64,000 nucleotides of DNA. Source: Vespula vulgaris (taxonomy: Eukaryota > Arthropoda > Insecta > Hymenoptera > Vespidae). The translations under genes and the position numbers were made by a program. The DNA lies in NCBI RefSeq assembly GCF_905475345.1, contig NC_066587.1, forward strand, positions 1,278,070-1,342,069, given 5' to 3'. A model generated the notes under the pieces. The model was not told the DNA's origin. It ran no database searches and worked only from the letters and a program-made list of their open reading frames with translations. Positions 10,101 through 20,640 of this stretch are shown piece after piece (position 1 is the first letter of the stretch; each line of letters starts with the position of its first letter).

Positions 10101-10527
10101 ATTCGGGGTGCGGTTCCTAGGTCCGTAGGTCCTGGGTTTGCGTGAGCGGACGAGCAAGGAATGGAAAGAGAAGGATGGGAGGAGGAAGAGAGAAGTTAGA
10201 GAGAGGGTGGCTCGACGGCTAGAAAGAGGACGTGTCTGCGTGTAACGTGCCGTTCTTGTGTTCGTACGTGCGTGCGGACGTTTCTCTCTCTCTCTCTTAC
10301 TCTCTGCTTCCTTCTACCTATGTCGTAACGGGTGGAAAAGGGTCGGTGAGGATGAGGGGTATTAAAGAGAGAGAGAGAGAGAGAGGGAATGGGAGGACCG
10401 GAGACGGAGTCGGAGGTGGGCGGTGGCGGGGGGTTGGGAGGCGGATTGCACGCGTTGTGCAGTGCGGTTAACGGCGTGTGCGTTGCGCCGACGGCCAACG
10501 ACGTTGCTTTTTGAAAAGGGACGAGAG
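10101..10527. other. Unique GC-balanced sequence with short AG/CT runs
   Basis: Unique CpG-containing segments at 10101-10260 and 10300-10365, and a G-rich segment at 10385-10445. Open frames on both strands are not convincing. Confidence 0.35.
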
Positions 10528-10625
10528 TAGAGAAGAGAAGAGAAGAGAAGAGAAGAGAAGAGAAGTGAAGAGAAGAGGAGAGAAGAGAAGAGAAGAGGAG
10601 AGGAGAGGAGAAGAGAGTAGGAGGA
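10528..10625. repeat. (AGAAG)n pentamer array
   Basis: AGAAG pentamers run from about 10528 to 10570 and continue as GAAGAGGAG variants to about 10620. Pentamers again interrupt a field of dinucleotides. Confidence 0.93.
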
Positions 10626-10714
10626 AGCGAGTTAGAAGCGGCAGCATCAGCGTGGCGACGACGGTAGCACGAGTGAAAGCGCAAACGATGAAGATGGAAG
10701 AGTGGTAAAGCTGA

Positions 10715-10733
10715 AGAGAAGGAGAGAGAGAGG

Positions 10734-10765
<32 letters not shown>

Positions 10766-10883
10766 AAGAGAGAGATGGATGGACGGATGAAGACGGGAAG
10801 GGGAAAGAGAGAATAAGATGGGTTGAAAAGGGAAGAGGAGAGAGAGAGAGAAAGAAACAGAGAGGGAAGGGAAGAGAGATAGA

Positions 10884-10915
<32 letters not shown>

Positions 10916-10922
10916 AGGAAGG
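10715..10922. repeat. Purine (AG)n/(GGGAG)n field
   Basis: Almost pure purine on the + strand with AG runs at 10718-10775 and 10835-10918. A long + strand frame starting at 10702 is Arg/Glu repeat followed by Pro/Ser repeat and is not accepted as a gene. Confidence 0.93.
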
Positions 10923-11660
10923 ACGCGGGCGTCTCGGCGTTCTGGCAGACGAACGCATCGATCCCAGGCGGGTCAAGCACGGAATCTGTCTCCCTCTCTT
11001 TCCCTGTCCCTCTTCCTCCCTCTATCTTTCGATTCCCTCTCCCTTCTCTCGCGCGGCCACCCTCTTTCCCCCTTTCAAGCCCTACCCATCACTCTCTTTC
11101 CTTCTCTCTCTCTCTTTCTCTCCCTTCTCCCTCGTGGCGCTCTTCTCGCCAGCAAACTCGAAGCTCCGTCACCCTCCTCGCTTCTTCCGCCCACCGCCGT
11201 CGCCGTCGCTGCCGCCGCCGCCGCCGCCGCCGCTGCCGCCACCGCCGCTGCCACCGCCGCCTCCGCCGCCGCCGCCGACGACGACGACGCCACCACCTCC
11301 GAGCCCACTTCCACCTACCCTTCATCCACCACCCATCTCCTCTTCCTCCTCCTTCTTCTCCTCCTCCTCCTCCTCCTCCTCGCCGTTACTGCGCGCTCGC
11401 CCCCGCCAGACAAAGACAAATTACGCTGCATTTTCAGAGCCCCAAAGAGCTCTGCCGTTCTCCACCTCCAACCTCGATCTCCCTCGTCTTTCCTCCTTCC
11501 GCCAACCCAACCACCCCTACTCCCTCCCCCCAACCCACCCACCCACTCCAACCCCATCTTCCAACCCGCTCTCCACCTCCTTCTACGTCGACCGACCGCC
11601 CTTACACCACTTTCGTCCCTGCCCGGAACCCGAGACTCTTCGTTATGTAGGCCATCAAAA
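10923..11660. repeat. GC-rich pyrimidine/GCC/TCC block
   Basis: A CpG-rich segment with TCCCTCT runs at 10985-11140, GCC/GTC/GCT trinucleotides at about 11195-11300, TCC/TTC units at 11336-11386 and C-rich CCAAC/CACC repeats at 11470-11570. It is the most GC-rich part of the window. It could be a CpG-rich promoter-like block, but no downstream exon is recognised. Confidence 0.8.
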
Positions 11661-11689
11661 GGGTGCTCAACCCCTACGCACTTTTACGC

Positions 11690-11795
11690 GTCTTATCTCT
11701 CTTTCTCTTTCATTCTCTCTTTCTCTCTATCTTCACACTCTCTCTCTCTCTCCTTCTTCTTCTCTTCCTCTCTTTCTTCCTTTCTTTCTTCCTCG
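11690..11795. repeat. Pyrimidine microsatellites
   Basis: CT and CTTT runs at 11693-11795. Confidence 0.93.
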
Positions 11796-12150
11796 ATGAT
11801 TCCATACACTTGACCTTGATTTTCTCTTCTTTTTACATTTCCTTCTTGCGCTTCGAAAAATTTTTGTATGTATATCGACGCATCGGCACGTACGTATTAT
11901 ACGTACCTAGATATCTACATGCATACGAATGTATAAATATATACAAACAAATATATATATATATATACATATATTATATTATGTACATCGCGTGGAAGTT
12001 CGACCAAATCGGATACTCTCGTTGCGTTGGCGTTCTAGAAAAGAGCTCGAGGACACTCGTGCGGAATATTTGCCGGATGCTTGACTTCGATTTTCTAGAA
12101 GTAGTCATGCGACTACTTCTTCGACTTTAGCAATGCCAAAGAAATAGAAA
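11796..12150. other. Unique AT-rich sequence with CGTA/TATA repeats
   Basis: Mostly unique, with a TA run at about 11950-11968. No gene is supported. Confidence 0.5.
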
Positions 12151-12154
12151 GAAA

Positions 12155-12161
12155 GACAAAG

Positions 12162-12192
<31 letters not shown>

Positions 12193-12200
12193 GAAAGAAA
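12155..12200. repeat. (GAAA)n microsatellite
   Basis: GAAA tetramers at about 12155-12200 are followed by T/C-rich sequence. Confidence 0.93.
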
Positions 12201-12279
12201 TGTTCTCTTTCATTTCTCTTATTCTTTCTTCTCTTTCCCTTATTCTTTCCATCCCTTTCCCCTTGTCCCTTTTTCCTCT

Positions 12280-12590
12280 ATCTCTTGATAATTACGACCA
12301 CGGACTTACATGAGATAGCAAGGCGTAATCGATTATTCTTTCGCGACTTCTTCGGCGTTTCGAGTATTCCCTGTTCGCTTTATCGCGTGCTAGCCGTTCG
12401 TCACGAAAGTTCCTTCTGCCGACCGATAATGGTTAGGTCGAGGGCGAAAGGGTCGCGGAGAGGAAAGGGTTGGGAAGGGGTAGAGGGTGGAGAGTGAGTA
12501 AGGGTGGTGGAAGAGAGTTGATAGCGCTGCGAAGAAGCGACGTGCCGATTAAGGAAGTTGGATCGTCCGAGACGAGATCGCCGTGCCGTG
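12280..12590. other. Unique CpG-rich island
   Basis: Non-repetitive, balanced composition, many CpG. Short frames on both strands lack family resemblance. Confidence 0.35.
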
Positions 12591-12593
12591 CTG

Positions 12594-12645
12594 CACCGCA
12601 CCGCACCGCACCGCACCGCACCGCACCGCAGCGCAGCGCACCGCG
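12594..12645. repeat. CCGCA pentamer array
   Basis: CCGCA units repeat from about 12594 and degrade to GCGCA and CCGCG by 12645. The same pentamer recurs at 56360-56415. Confidence 0.93.
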
Positions 12646-13160
12646 GCGCGCCGCACCTTGCCGTTCATCCAGCAATGGAAAAATTTCACTAATGGAAGCC
12701 AAGAAAAAGGCCGATTCCGCGAAGTATGTTAATTAAAGATTCCTGACGATGAGCCAACAAAGGGGTTGGCTCGCTGACAGGTGAAATCAAAGATGTAAGC
12801 CTATCCTCGGGGAAAGAGATGGGTAGATAGATAGTTATACAGAGAGAAAGAGAAAAAGACAGTATTACGAAAATTCGCACTACGGAATTCGCGGTTATCG
12901 TCGAAATGACGATGTCTTTCGTTAGTTCGTGAATCGTAATGAAAGTAATTGATTACCGTTGTTTGTTAATTAAAAATATTATAATTTTAGTATTTATAGT
13001 AAGACGTATCATAATTGTATGTTATTAAGAGTATTTGTGATTCGATGGTAGAAGGGAATTAGAAGATGTGCAATTAGCGAAGAGGTAGGAGGACAACGAT
13101 GAGGGACAACGAGGGATGATAATGAAAATGACGTGCGCATGTGTTGTAACAGTGAGAGAG
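12646..13160. other. Unique intergenic sequence
   Basis: Unique CpG-containing sequence to about 12950, then AT-rich to 13160. No gene, RNA gene or long repeat is recognised. Confidence 0.4.
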
Positions 13161-13203
13161 AAAGAGATAGAGAAATAGATAGATAGATAAGTAAGATAGG
13201 TGG

Positions 13204-13251
<48 letters not shown>

Positions 13252-13439
13252 CTCGTCGAACGCGAATAGAATCCTCGAACTCCCAACGTTCCTTTATTCA
13301 GGCATAACGAGGTCCGAAGTACACGAAACTACGTGCATGCTCGACATAGTATATGAACCGGTATCGAAGAGATGGTTCACGTCGAATCCCGATGCGAAAT
13401 ACAGAGAGAAAGAGAGAGACAGATAGAGAGGAGAAAGAG

Positions 13440-13470
<31 letters not shown>

Positions 13471-13475
13471 TAATC
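13161..13475. repeat. (AG)n clusters flanking a unique island
   Basis: AG and GATA runs at 13161-13249 and AG runs at 13403-13471 flank unique sequence at 13250-13400. Confidence 0.93.
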
Positions 13476-13712
13476 AAGGAATTCTAAGCACAAAGGAGGA
13501 GTCTTGGTGCTCGCAGACGTAAAGATTTTTAGGGAATTGCCCTAGGTTGGGGACTCCTGTGAGAAGTGCGGATGACATCGAGAGAGACAAGAGGGTAGAT
13601 AGAAGGCGTGCGTGAGAGGGGTTGAGAGTGTGGGAGAGAGTCGGTGTTGGCGAGCGCACTGGTTGAGAAGGAAGAGAAGGAGGTTGGGGGTGGTTTGGTG
13701 AGTCGAAGGATG

Positions 13713-13728
13713 GAAGCAAGCAAGCAAG

Positions 13729-13760
<32 letters not shown>

Positions 13761-13877
13761 CAAGTAGGGAGGCAAGCAAGCAAGCAAGCAAGCAGGCAGG
13801 CAGGCAGGCAGGCTAGCAGGCCATCAGACAGGAGGCAGGAGGCAGGCAGGCAGGCAGGAAGGCTGGCTGGCTGGCAG
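13713..13877. repeat. Interleaved (CAAG)n/(CAGG)n tetranucleotide array
   Basis: About 165 bp of 4-bp units that switch between CAAG and CAGG blocks several times and end in CTGG units. It explains the Ala-Cys-Leu-Pro frames on the minus strand. Such block-wise alternation suggests unequal exchange between two unit types. Confidence 0.95.
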
Positions 13878-13914
13878 GAGGACGAAAAGCAGGAGTGGGT
13901 GGAAGAAGGAGAGA

Positions 13915-14098
13915 AAGGAAGAGAGAGAGAGAGAGAGAGAGAGAGAAGGAGAGCGGCGGTAGGTAGCAGTGGGTGGCTGAGCGAGGCTTTGAGGGTGGCG
14001 AAGGAGGAAGGAGGTAGAGAAGTAGGAGAAGGAGGAGGGCGGTTGGTTGAGACGCGAGCGGAGGTGCAGGCAAAGGAGAGAGAAAGAGAGGGAGAGAC

Positions 14099-14150
<52 letters not shown>
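13915..14150. repeat. (AG)n fields
   Basis: AG runs at 13921-13948 and 14074-14147 flank GC-rich unique sequence. Confidence 0.95.
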
Positions 14151-14153
<3 letters not shown>

Positions 14154-14455
14154 CCATTGGGTTGGCTTGCTTTGCGCCAGAGCACCGACATGGCTCCAAG
14201 AGAAGGAGAGGAGAATGGAAAGAGGAGGAGGTGGAGGATGGGGTAGGATGGCCGGGCCTCTGCTCGCTCGATAGAGGCGCGTCCCGTCGTCCCATGATTG
14301 GAAACCAAATCGCCGCACATCCATCCCCTTCCTCCTACCTCAAGCTCTTCCCTCCCCTTACCGCTCACCCTACCTCTTGCTCTTCCCTTGCTTCTCTTGC
14401 CCACGAATCCTCCACCCTTACGGCCGTCTCTCAACCCTATCCAGAGAGAGCTTGC
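14151..14455. other. GC-rich unique sequence
   Basis: GC-rich and C/T-biased after 14310. Long frames on both strands are present but consist of Ser/Leu/Pro-rich or Glu/Arg-rich low-complexity peptides. Confidence 0.35.
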
Positions 14456-14457
14456 GA

Positions 14458-14488
<31 letters not shown>

Positions 14489-14640
14489 TCTCTCTCCTTC
14501 GCGCACGCCGAATAAACTTCTCCCCCTCTGGCCACCAGTACCTCCTCCTCTCCATCCTCCTTCTCCTCCTCCTCAACCTCCTCCTCCTCCTCTTTCACCA
14601 ACCACCCTTCGACTCCGCTCAACCTCCTCGCCCACCCTCC
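14456..14640. repeat. (CT)n and (CTC)n pyrimidine repeats
   Basis: A CT run at 14458-14495 and CTC/TCC trinucleotides at 14540-14600. Confidence 0.93.
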
Positions 14641-14790
14641 AGGGACGCTAATGTCGAGCTAAGTCCTTAAAACCCCTCAGCCGGAGGCCGCCCAGCCCGC
14701 AGACCGGAATGGCCTCCATAAGTAACCGGGTTTACACACCCCAAGACCCTATTTCTCACCGTGGAAAAACTGCAGTCAGCTCCGTTGCAA
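14641..14790. other. GC-rich unique island
   Basis: A clean 150-bp unique segment between two CT fields with CpG and CCGG content. Stops interrupt all frames. Candidate noncoding element. Confidence 0.35.
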
Positions 14791-14791
14791 C

Positions 14792-14792
14792 G

Positions 14793-14879
<87 letters not shown>

Positions 14880-14985
14880 TACTCATACACGTGCACACGC
14901 ACATACCAATACCATTTCACCTACCAAAACCGAAGGCAAGTTACGACTTTCAGGACGGCCGGGCATCGCAAGCTTCGGAGAGCAA

Positions 14986-15025
<40 letters not shown>

Positions 15026-15040
15026 TTCTCTTCCACTCTT
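14792..15040. repeat. (CT)n fields
   Basis: CT runs at 14795-14880 and 14990-15040, separated by about 110 bp of unique sequence. Confidence 0.95.
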
Positions 15041-15452
15041 TTCCTTCTTACCCATCTTTCTCTAACGGGCAGGATTAGGAAGATGAGCTTCCGTGAAAAA
15101 CGTGAATCTTTTTCTCGAAAGTACCGAAGGGATGCGCTACTCGGACGAGTAATTCTCGATGCTGATTGGACTTCAGTTTCTTAGTCCTCACGAAATCTTT
15201 CGAATCAATCTCGAGAAAATCGTACTTTATATACATTTATCTATATATTTATATATGTACGTATACATATACATACACAATTTATTTACCAATAGAAACA
15301 CGTACACAAACGTACCCGCATATATACGTGTTTATCAATATAGGATATCTATACTCTCTCGAAAGAGTTCGAGTAAAGGTATCAATGAAAAAAGTTTCGC
15401 GTTGAAATTCGTTACGTGTATTTATTAAAAAATACGTTCCACTTAAAACGTG
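15041..15452. other. Unique intergenic sequence
   Basis: Unique CpG-containing sequence to 15220, then TATA/TACG-rich sequence. No gene is recognised. Confidence 0.4.
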
Positions 15453-15454
15453 AT

Positions 15455-15516
<62 letters not shown>
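15453..15516. repeat. (AAC)n microsatellite
   Basis: A 64-bp AAC trinucleotide array; its complement explains a poly-Cys/poly-Leu frame. Confidence 0.97.
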
Positions 15517-15517
<1 letters not shown>

Positions 15518-15672
15518 AATAATAATATAATATTACAATCAATAATAATAACAACAACATTATTACTATTATTAATGTTAATAATATTATAATAATATAT
15601 TAATAATAAAAATATTATTATCATTACTATTAATTAATAAAATTATTTTTCATTAACAAAGTTAATAATGAT

Positions 15673-15712
<40 letters not shown>

Positions 15713-15725
15713 TTAATATTAATCG
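15517..15725. repeat. (AAT)n-rich sequence
   Basis: Degenerate AAT/ATT trinucleotides, pure at about 15674-15711. It is directly attached to the AAC array and may have arisen from it by C-to-T changes. Confidence 0.93.
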
Positions 15726-15814
15726 TAGTAGAAAATGAAAAGAGAAATGGAAAGCATAAAACGTGCTTATACAATGGCATCGAGGGTGCAAGTACCTACC
15801 TACCTACCCAGTAT

Positions 15815-16065
15815 ACCGCTCTCTCTCTCTCTCTCTCCCTCCACCTTACGAGGAAACTTTACTTTGGGTGACGGTGACTACTTTCACTTTTCCTCGTAAT
15901 GTTTATGCAGAGCGCCGTGGAAAGTTTCGCGCGAGGCTGCTGCGGATGTGGTAACTTCAACGGTCGCTATGTGTTGTGTCTGCGCTCGCGCGAACACTCT
16001 CTCTCTGTCTCTGTCTTTCTCTCTCTGTATCTATCTATCTCTTTGTCTCTGTCTCTGTCTCTCGA
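15815..16065. other. Unique island between CT runs
   Basis: A CT run at 15819-15838, unique GC-balanced sequence at 15840-15995, then CT/GTCT runs to 16065. No gene is supported. Confidence 0.4.
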
Positions 16066-16116
16066 CTTCCTCTCATTGAAACGATGCATCCTTCAACTAC
16101 GTACGTACGTAGGTAT

Positions 16117-16214
16117 ATACATACATACATACATACATACATACATACATACATACATACATACATACATACATACATAGGTAGATAGGTAGATAGATAG
16201 ATAGATAGATAGAT
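16117..16214. repeat. (CATA)n followed by (GATA)n
   Basis: A CATA array at 16117-16178 adjoins a GGTA/GATA array at 16180-16214. Confidence 0.97.
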
Positions 16215-16422
16215 GGGTACATATGAGATAGACGAGAAAGTTTCAATCGAATATCCACACGTGAGTTATCAAATTGACGAGTTTAATTCGATGGCATTTC
16301 GTTCTTTTCTGCGGCTACGAAATCGTTTTCAGATTCCATTTGGGAAAAGATAATATAGAATATTTTTTTATATCCGTTTTACGGATCGATCCTTTGTTGT
16401 TTTTTTACATATACATTTTTTT

Positions 16423-16428
<6 letters not shown>

Positions 16429-16467
<39 letters not shown>
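16429..16467. repeat. (AT)n microsatellite
   Basis: A pure 39-bp AT tract preceded by a T-homopolymer. Confidence 0.97.
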
Positions 16468-16473
<6 letters not shown>

Positions 16474-16599
16474 TATCGATGAATAATTATGTTTATTTGT
16501 ATTGGAAACAATCGAAGAAACAATCGGAATAATATAAAATTATTCCCAACATCCTTTCGTCCTACGTAGTTACTTAGACTTTCTCGGAATATTTTCTTC

Positions 16600-16805
16600 A
16601 AGAGGAAGGGGAATTAAAAAATCGTTCCTTTCGACGTTGACCGGTCCCTTTGCTGTGGGAAGCTTTGAAAATTCAGGAAACCCAGGGAGCATGGTAACCC
16701 GGGTAGATGGTTGCCAATGTCGCGCGGATGCCTTTGAATACCTGCACGGAAAGGATTTTGCGCCTGAAGCGAATCCTTCGGATTTGAGGTAGTAGTAGAC
16801 GAAGG
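16600..16805. other. Unique island, candidate noncoding element
   Basis: About 200 bp of balanced, repeat-free sequence. It includes GGTAACC at about 16693 and GGTTGCC at about 16710, halves of an RFX-type X-box in an everted order. No coding frame. Confidence 0.4.
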
Positions 16806-16901
16806 GGAGATAGATAGAAAGAGAGAGACAGAGACAGGGAAGGAGAGATACGTAGACAGAGAGAAAGAAAGAGAGAGAGATAGAGATAAATAGAGATAGA
16901 T

Positions 16902-16942
<41 letters not shown>
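16806..16942. repeat. Purine (AG)n field
   Basis: AGAT and AGAC variants lead into a pure AG run at 16911-16942. Confidence 0.95.
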
Positions 16943-16944
<2 letters not shown>

Positions 16945-17310
16945 AAGTCTCTTAAGAGAAGCCGACTAGCGATACCAATATGTATGTCCGTCGTCGTTAG
17001 CGACGTTCACTGGATGAACGAACATCCAGAGACGATCTCGGAGCCTGGTACACTCGACTCAATGCCCAGAGGCTTCAAGGATATGAGAGTCTCCTGGCCG
17101 CAGGATTCTCTTCTCTCAGAGTCACCATAGGGTCGTCTCGATGGAACACGTCCGCAATCCGTAAAGCGTATTGACGAGCGTAGAGCGACGTTCCAACGCA
17201 TATACACACGTACATACGTAGACGCTTACTAAACGTACGTATATGGACATGGACTAGTGGTCTCTTGCTAGGTTTCTCATATCGACGAAAACGGATCTTC
17301 CTCGTATATT
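16943..17310. other. Unique island with two adjacent hairpins
   Basis: Unique sequence of about 350 bp. CGTCG at 16992-16996 pairs with CGACG at 17001-17005. CTGGATG at 17010-17016 pairs with CATCCAG at 17023-17029 across a 6-nt loop. A 66-residue minus-strand frame here has no recognisable family. Confidence 0.45.
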
Positions 17311-17320
17311 TACGTATAAA

Positions 17321-17326
17321 TGTATG

Positions 17327-17357
<31 letters not shown>

Positions 17358-17428
17358 GTGCTATATGTGCTAAATCTCGAGACGCTACCAGATTCGTATC
17401 GTACTGGTCTATGTACGCATGTATGTAC

Positions 17429-17474
<46 letters not shown>
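17321..17474. repeat. (TATG)n and (TA)n
   Basis: A TATG array at 17321-17356 and a pure TA tract at 17434-17474 (41 bp) flank 70 bp of unique sequence. Confidence 0.96.
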
Positions 17475-17476
<2 letters not shown>

Positions 17477-17630
17477 TTGTCTCTATCTCTGTTTTTCGTT
17501 CATAGGTGGAATTACGTCATGCTAAAGGACAGGGCAAAGTAGAAATAGGATGGGTCAAGACGTTCCTATCGCTTCGGATGACTTCGAAAGGATTAAAGCC
17601 CTGTCGCTACCACTTTAATCTCGTTTGGAG
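17475..17630. other. Unique island
   Basis: Balanced unique sequence with no coding frame; candidate noncoding element. Confidence 0.35.
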
Positions 17631-17644
17631 AGAGAGAGATAGAA

Positions 17645-17691
<47 letters not shown>

Positions 17692-17945
17692 TGGTTATAT
17701 TAAAGGATAGGATAGATATATAAAGAGAGACATAGAGACAGAGAGAGATAGAGAGATAGAGAAAGAGAGAGAGAAGATTCCACTTCCCTCCGACACTTTT
17801 ACATCGGACTTTGGAATACTTGATTAACGTCGCTCGTCTTCTACCAAGACGAAAAGAGCTTCAAAACGTTTTCATTAATGACAACAGGGTTTTTCTCCTC
17901 GGCGATGGTTAAGTCCGATGGCACATGCTCGAACGCGTGGATCAA

Positions 17946-17992
<47 letters not shown>
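17631..17992. repeat. (AG)n field and facing (CT)n tract
   Basis: AG runs at 17625-17688 and 17720-17775, then unique sequence, then a CT tract at 17949-17992. The AG and CT tracts are complementary across about 200 bp. Confidence 0.94.
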
Positions 17993-18029
17993 TTCGAAAA
18001 TTTAGGTCGCCCGTTGAATATTCCTAGCG

Positions 18030-18324
18030 AAGAGTAAAAAAAAGAAGTGGAAAGAAAAAAAATAGAGAGAAGAGGGGGCAATCGATCGGGTACGTGCACA
18101 AGAACGTTCGTGTTACTTCGGGAAACAAATCAATTTCGCGATTATTTTTTAACGAGTTCTCTATAAAAAAAAAGAAAGAGAAAAAAAGAAAAGAAACAGA
18201 ATTGGAAGAAAGATTAAAAGAGAGAATGAAAGGAACGAGGACGAAGAGAGGAGAGAAGAAAAATGAAGAAACGGACAACGAAGAAAGGAAAAAGGAGATG
18301 GGCAGAACGAAAATAGAAACATAA

Positions 18325-18374
<50 letters not shown>

Positions 18375-18460
18375 GGATAGATGGATAAAAGAAACTAAAA
18401 ATAAAGAAAGAAAAAAAGAAAAAAAGCGGAGCTAAAGAAAAGAAGAAACTTTGTCGGGTG
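18030..18460. repeat. Purine-rich tract with (GATA)n
   Basis: Purine-rich sequence at 18030-18320, a GATA array at 18325-18387 and further purine-rich sequence to about 18450. Confidence 0.93.
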
Positions 18461-18730
18461 AACGGTGAAGTTCGTACGTACGTAAACAATTGTCGGAGGG
18501 ATATCTTCAATCTCCATTGAAGGGGGTTGAGTTTAAAAGAAAGATGGAGGACATGGAGAGGATGGAAAGGGTTTTGCGTCAGTGTTGTGTGTTAGGGTGG
18601 TAACAGTGAGGTGGGAGAAGAGGAAGGGTAGTAGGGGGGGATCCGCAAAAGGGATGTAGAAAAGACGTAGGGAGGCAGCAGAGACTGGCGGGAAGTTAGA
18701 AAGAAAAGAGGGAATAAGGAAAGAGAAAGA
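18461..18730. other. G-rich unique sequence
   Basis: Unique and purine/G-biased on the + strand. No coding signal. Confidence 0.35.
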
Positions 18731-18752
18731 GATGGACAGACGGACAGAGAGA

Positions 18753-18795
<43 letters not shown>
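18731..18795. repeat. (AG)n microsatellite
   Basis: GAAA and AG units, pure AG to about 18791. Confidence 0.95.
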
Positions 18796-18796
<1 letters not shown>

Positions 18797-19300
18797 GGTC
18801 GATGTGTTGCGGAAGGAACGTTACTACGTGTCAGGGGTTGGACTTGGAGAGAGAAAAGTGTGTCTCTGTGGCACGAGGGGTGCCGTTTCTCGCGACCTCC
18901 TACCCCTTTGCCAGTCAGTCAGGCCTGCCCACGTAGCTGAGACGTGCGGTAGGTTAGGGTTGTCTGGAAAGGGCGGCGTAAGAGAAGAGGGAGACGGGGT
19001 GAGAGTGAGAGAGAGAGAGAGAGAGAGAGCTTTACGACCCTCGTGGATGCTCGAAGCTCCCCTCCGAACGATGCGGAGCGCCGCGAGAGAACCCCTCCGT
19101 CACCTTCACCCCTCCTCCTTCTCCTCCTACGTTCTCGACACTGAGCGTTCCATTGGGGTAGGTTCCGCTGGCCCCATTATTATGTCGTGCACCGACGACC
19201 AGGAGGGCGCGGTTAAATCCGGATGAATGCGAACGGACGCTGAATGCCTCTCGACGAATGCCACGAGCCTTCTCGGATCAACGTGTACAAGAGCGTTTTC
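18796..19300. other. GC-balanced unique island with one AG run
   Basis: About 450 bp of unique, CpG-rich sequence with an AG run at 19006-19029. A 164-residue + strand frame spans the repeat and the islands but has no domain similarity I recognise. Candidate noncoding elements at 18830-18970 and 19035-19290. Confidence 0.4.
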
Positions 19301-19601
19301 CTCGCTCTATCTCTCTCTATCTATCTTTATCTAACTTTATCTTTGCTCTCTCTCTCTCTCTCCTTCTCTCTTGGAGGAAGAAGAAGAGAGGACGTTTTCG
19401 ATGCAATTGCAACCTTTTCCTCTCCATCTCTATTTCTCTCTTTCTCTTATGACGATAAACGACAGGTGAAAGAGTCTTTTCAAAAATGCGTTTGATTTCG
19501 TTCAACGATATGCCTACGAAAACTTCTCCTTGATACTTCGTTATCGTCCTCTTTATCGTTATTTTCTTCTTTCCATTTTCATCCTTTCTTTCTACCTTGT
19601 T

Positions 19602-19637
<36 letters not shown>

Positions 19638-20290
19638 ATACATCTCTCCCTTTTTATTTTCTCCTCAAAACCAGAAGCAACGATCATCACGAAGATCTTG
19701 CCGCCGACGAATATACAATGATACTACAAGTACATTAAACTTACACGATATTTCGGTACGTCTTCCGAACGGATATTCCCGACAATGAAGTGCAACGAAA
19801 GTCTGATAGAACTGATGGAGGAAAAGAGCTAAAGAGAGACACAGATAGAGAGACAGATAGAGATACAGAAAGAGATAGAGAGAAGCAGACAAGGAGGGAA
19901 AGAGGGAGTAGAAAACTCCCACCGGTAACGAGACGAGGAACAACGAATTCCGATGCGGAGTGATACACGGCCCTGGCCCGACGCCAGGGTTTACGCTGCA
20001 AAATTGCACTTCCACCTCGGCGCCCCGTCGTTCTCTCCGTTGCTACGACCAAACCCCCCTAGCCCCTTTCCCTAACCTCCCTCTCTCCACCCCTCTCTCT
20101 CGTTTCGTCCCTTTTCCGTCTTTCTCTCTCTCTCTCTCTTTCTCTTTCTCTTTCTCTTTCTCTGTCTCTCTATCTATCTATGTATCTATCTATCTATCTA
20201 TCTATCTCTCTTTCTTTTTCTCTTTCTCTTTCTCTTTCTCTTTCTCTTTCTGTCTCTCTATCTACCCATTCTCATCCTACTCTCGCGCCA
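19301..20290. other. CT/AG microsatellites and unique sequence
   Basis: CT/TATC runs at 19307-19365, a CT run at 19603-19634, AG/AGAC/AGAT runs at 19820-19905, and a long pyrimidine field (CT, CTTT, TATC) at 20085-20260. Unique sequence between these carries no supported gene. Confidence 0.85.
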
Positions 20291-20640
20291 CGTCGACTCC
20301 TCGATAATGCAACTCGCCGCGATTTTGCTTGTCTTCGCGACTGACGTTTTCACGTTTAGCTTCGTCTCCTTCCAACTACCATGTTCGCTCTGTCTGTCTC
20401 TCTCTCTCTCTCTCTTTCGTTCTGTTGGTCGGTCGGTCGGTCGGTTGCTCTCTGTTGAGTTTTCAGTAACTTTCCGTGTGCTTGTCGTTTTACGATTGAT
20501 ACGAGGAACAAATCTGGACGTTTGAATAAAAAAACAAGAAAGAAGACAAAGAGTAAAGAAAGAGGAAGAAATAAAAAGGGATATAAAAGGAAGGAGAAAA
20601 AATAACGAGTTCGATCTAGCCAAACCAACAATAGTTATCA
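20291..20640. other. Unique sequence with CT and (GGTC)n runs
   Basis: A CT run at 20397-20415, a GGTC tetramer run at about 20427-20443, and an A/G-rich stretch at 20525-20600. No gene is recognised. Confidence 0.6.

Noticed and set aside
10702..11799. 365-codon + strand open frame
   Set aside because: It reads Arg/Glu purine repeat, then Ser/Pro pyrimidine repeat, then GCC/TCC repeat. No domain, no signal peptide and no unique segment with coding character; overlapping frames on the other strand are equally open.
13529..14506. 325-codon minus-strand open frame
   Set aside because: Built from AG, CAAG/CAGG and CT repeats read as Arg/Glu, Ala-Cys-Leu-Pro and Ser-Leu. Several frames on both strands stay open over the same repeats, which is expected for low-complexity DNA.
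15282..15624. Poly-Cys and poly-Leu minus frames
   Set aside because: Direct translation of the AAC array at 15453-15516.
17007..17207. 66-codon minus-strand frame in unique sequence
   Set aside because: Balanced composition, but no domain, no splice partner found, and the region holds two hairpins; chance openness is likely at this length.
18732..19226. 164-codon + strand frame with some unique residues
   Set aside because: Starts in an AG repeat, crosses another AG repeat, and the unique parts show no known domain. No splice or promoter context supports it.
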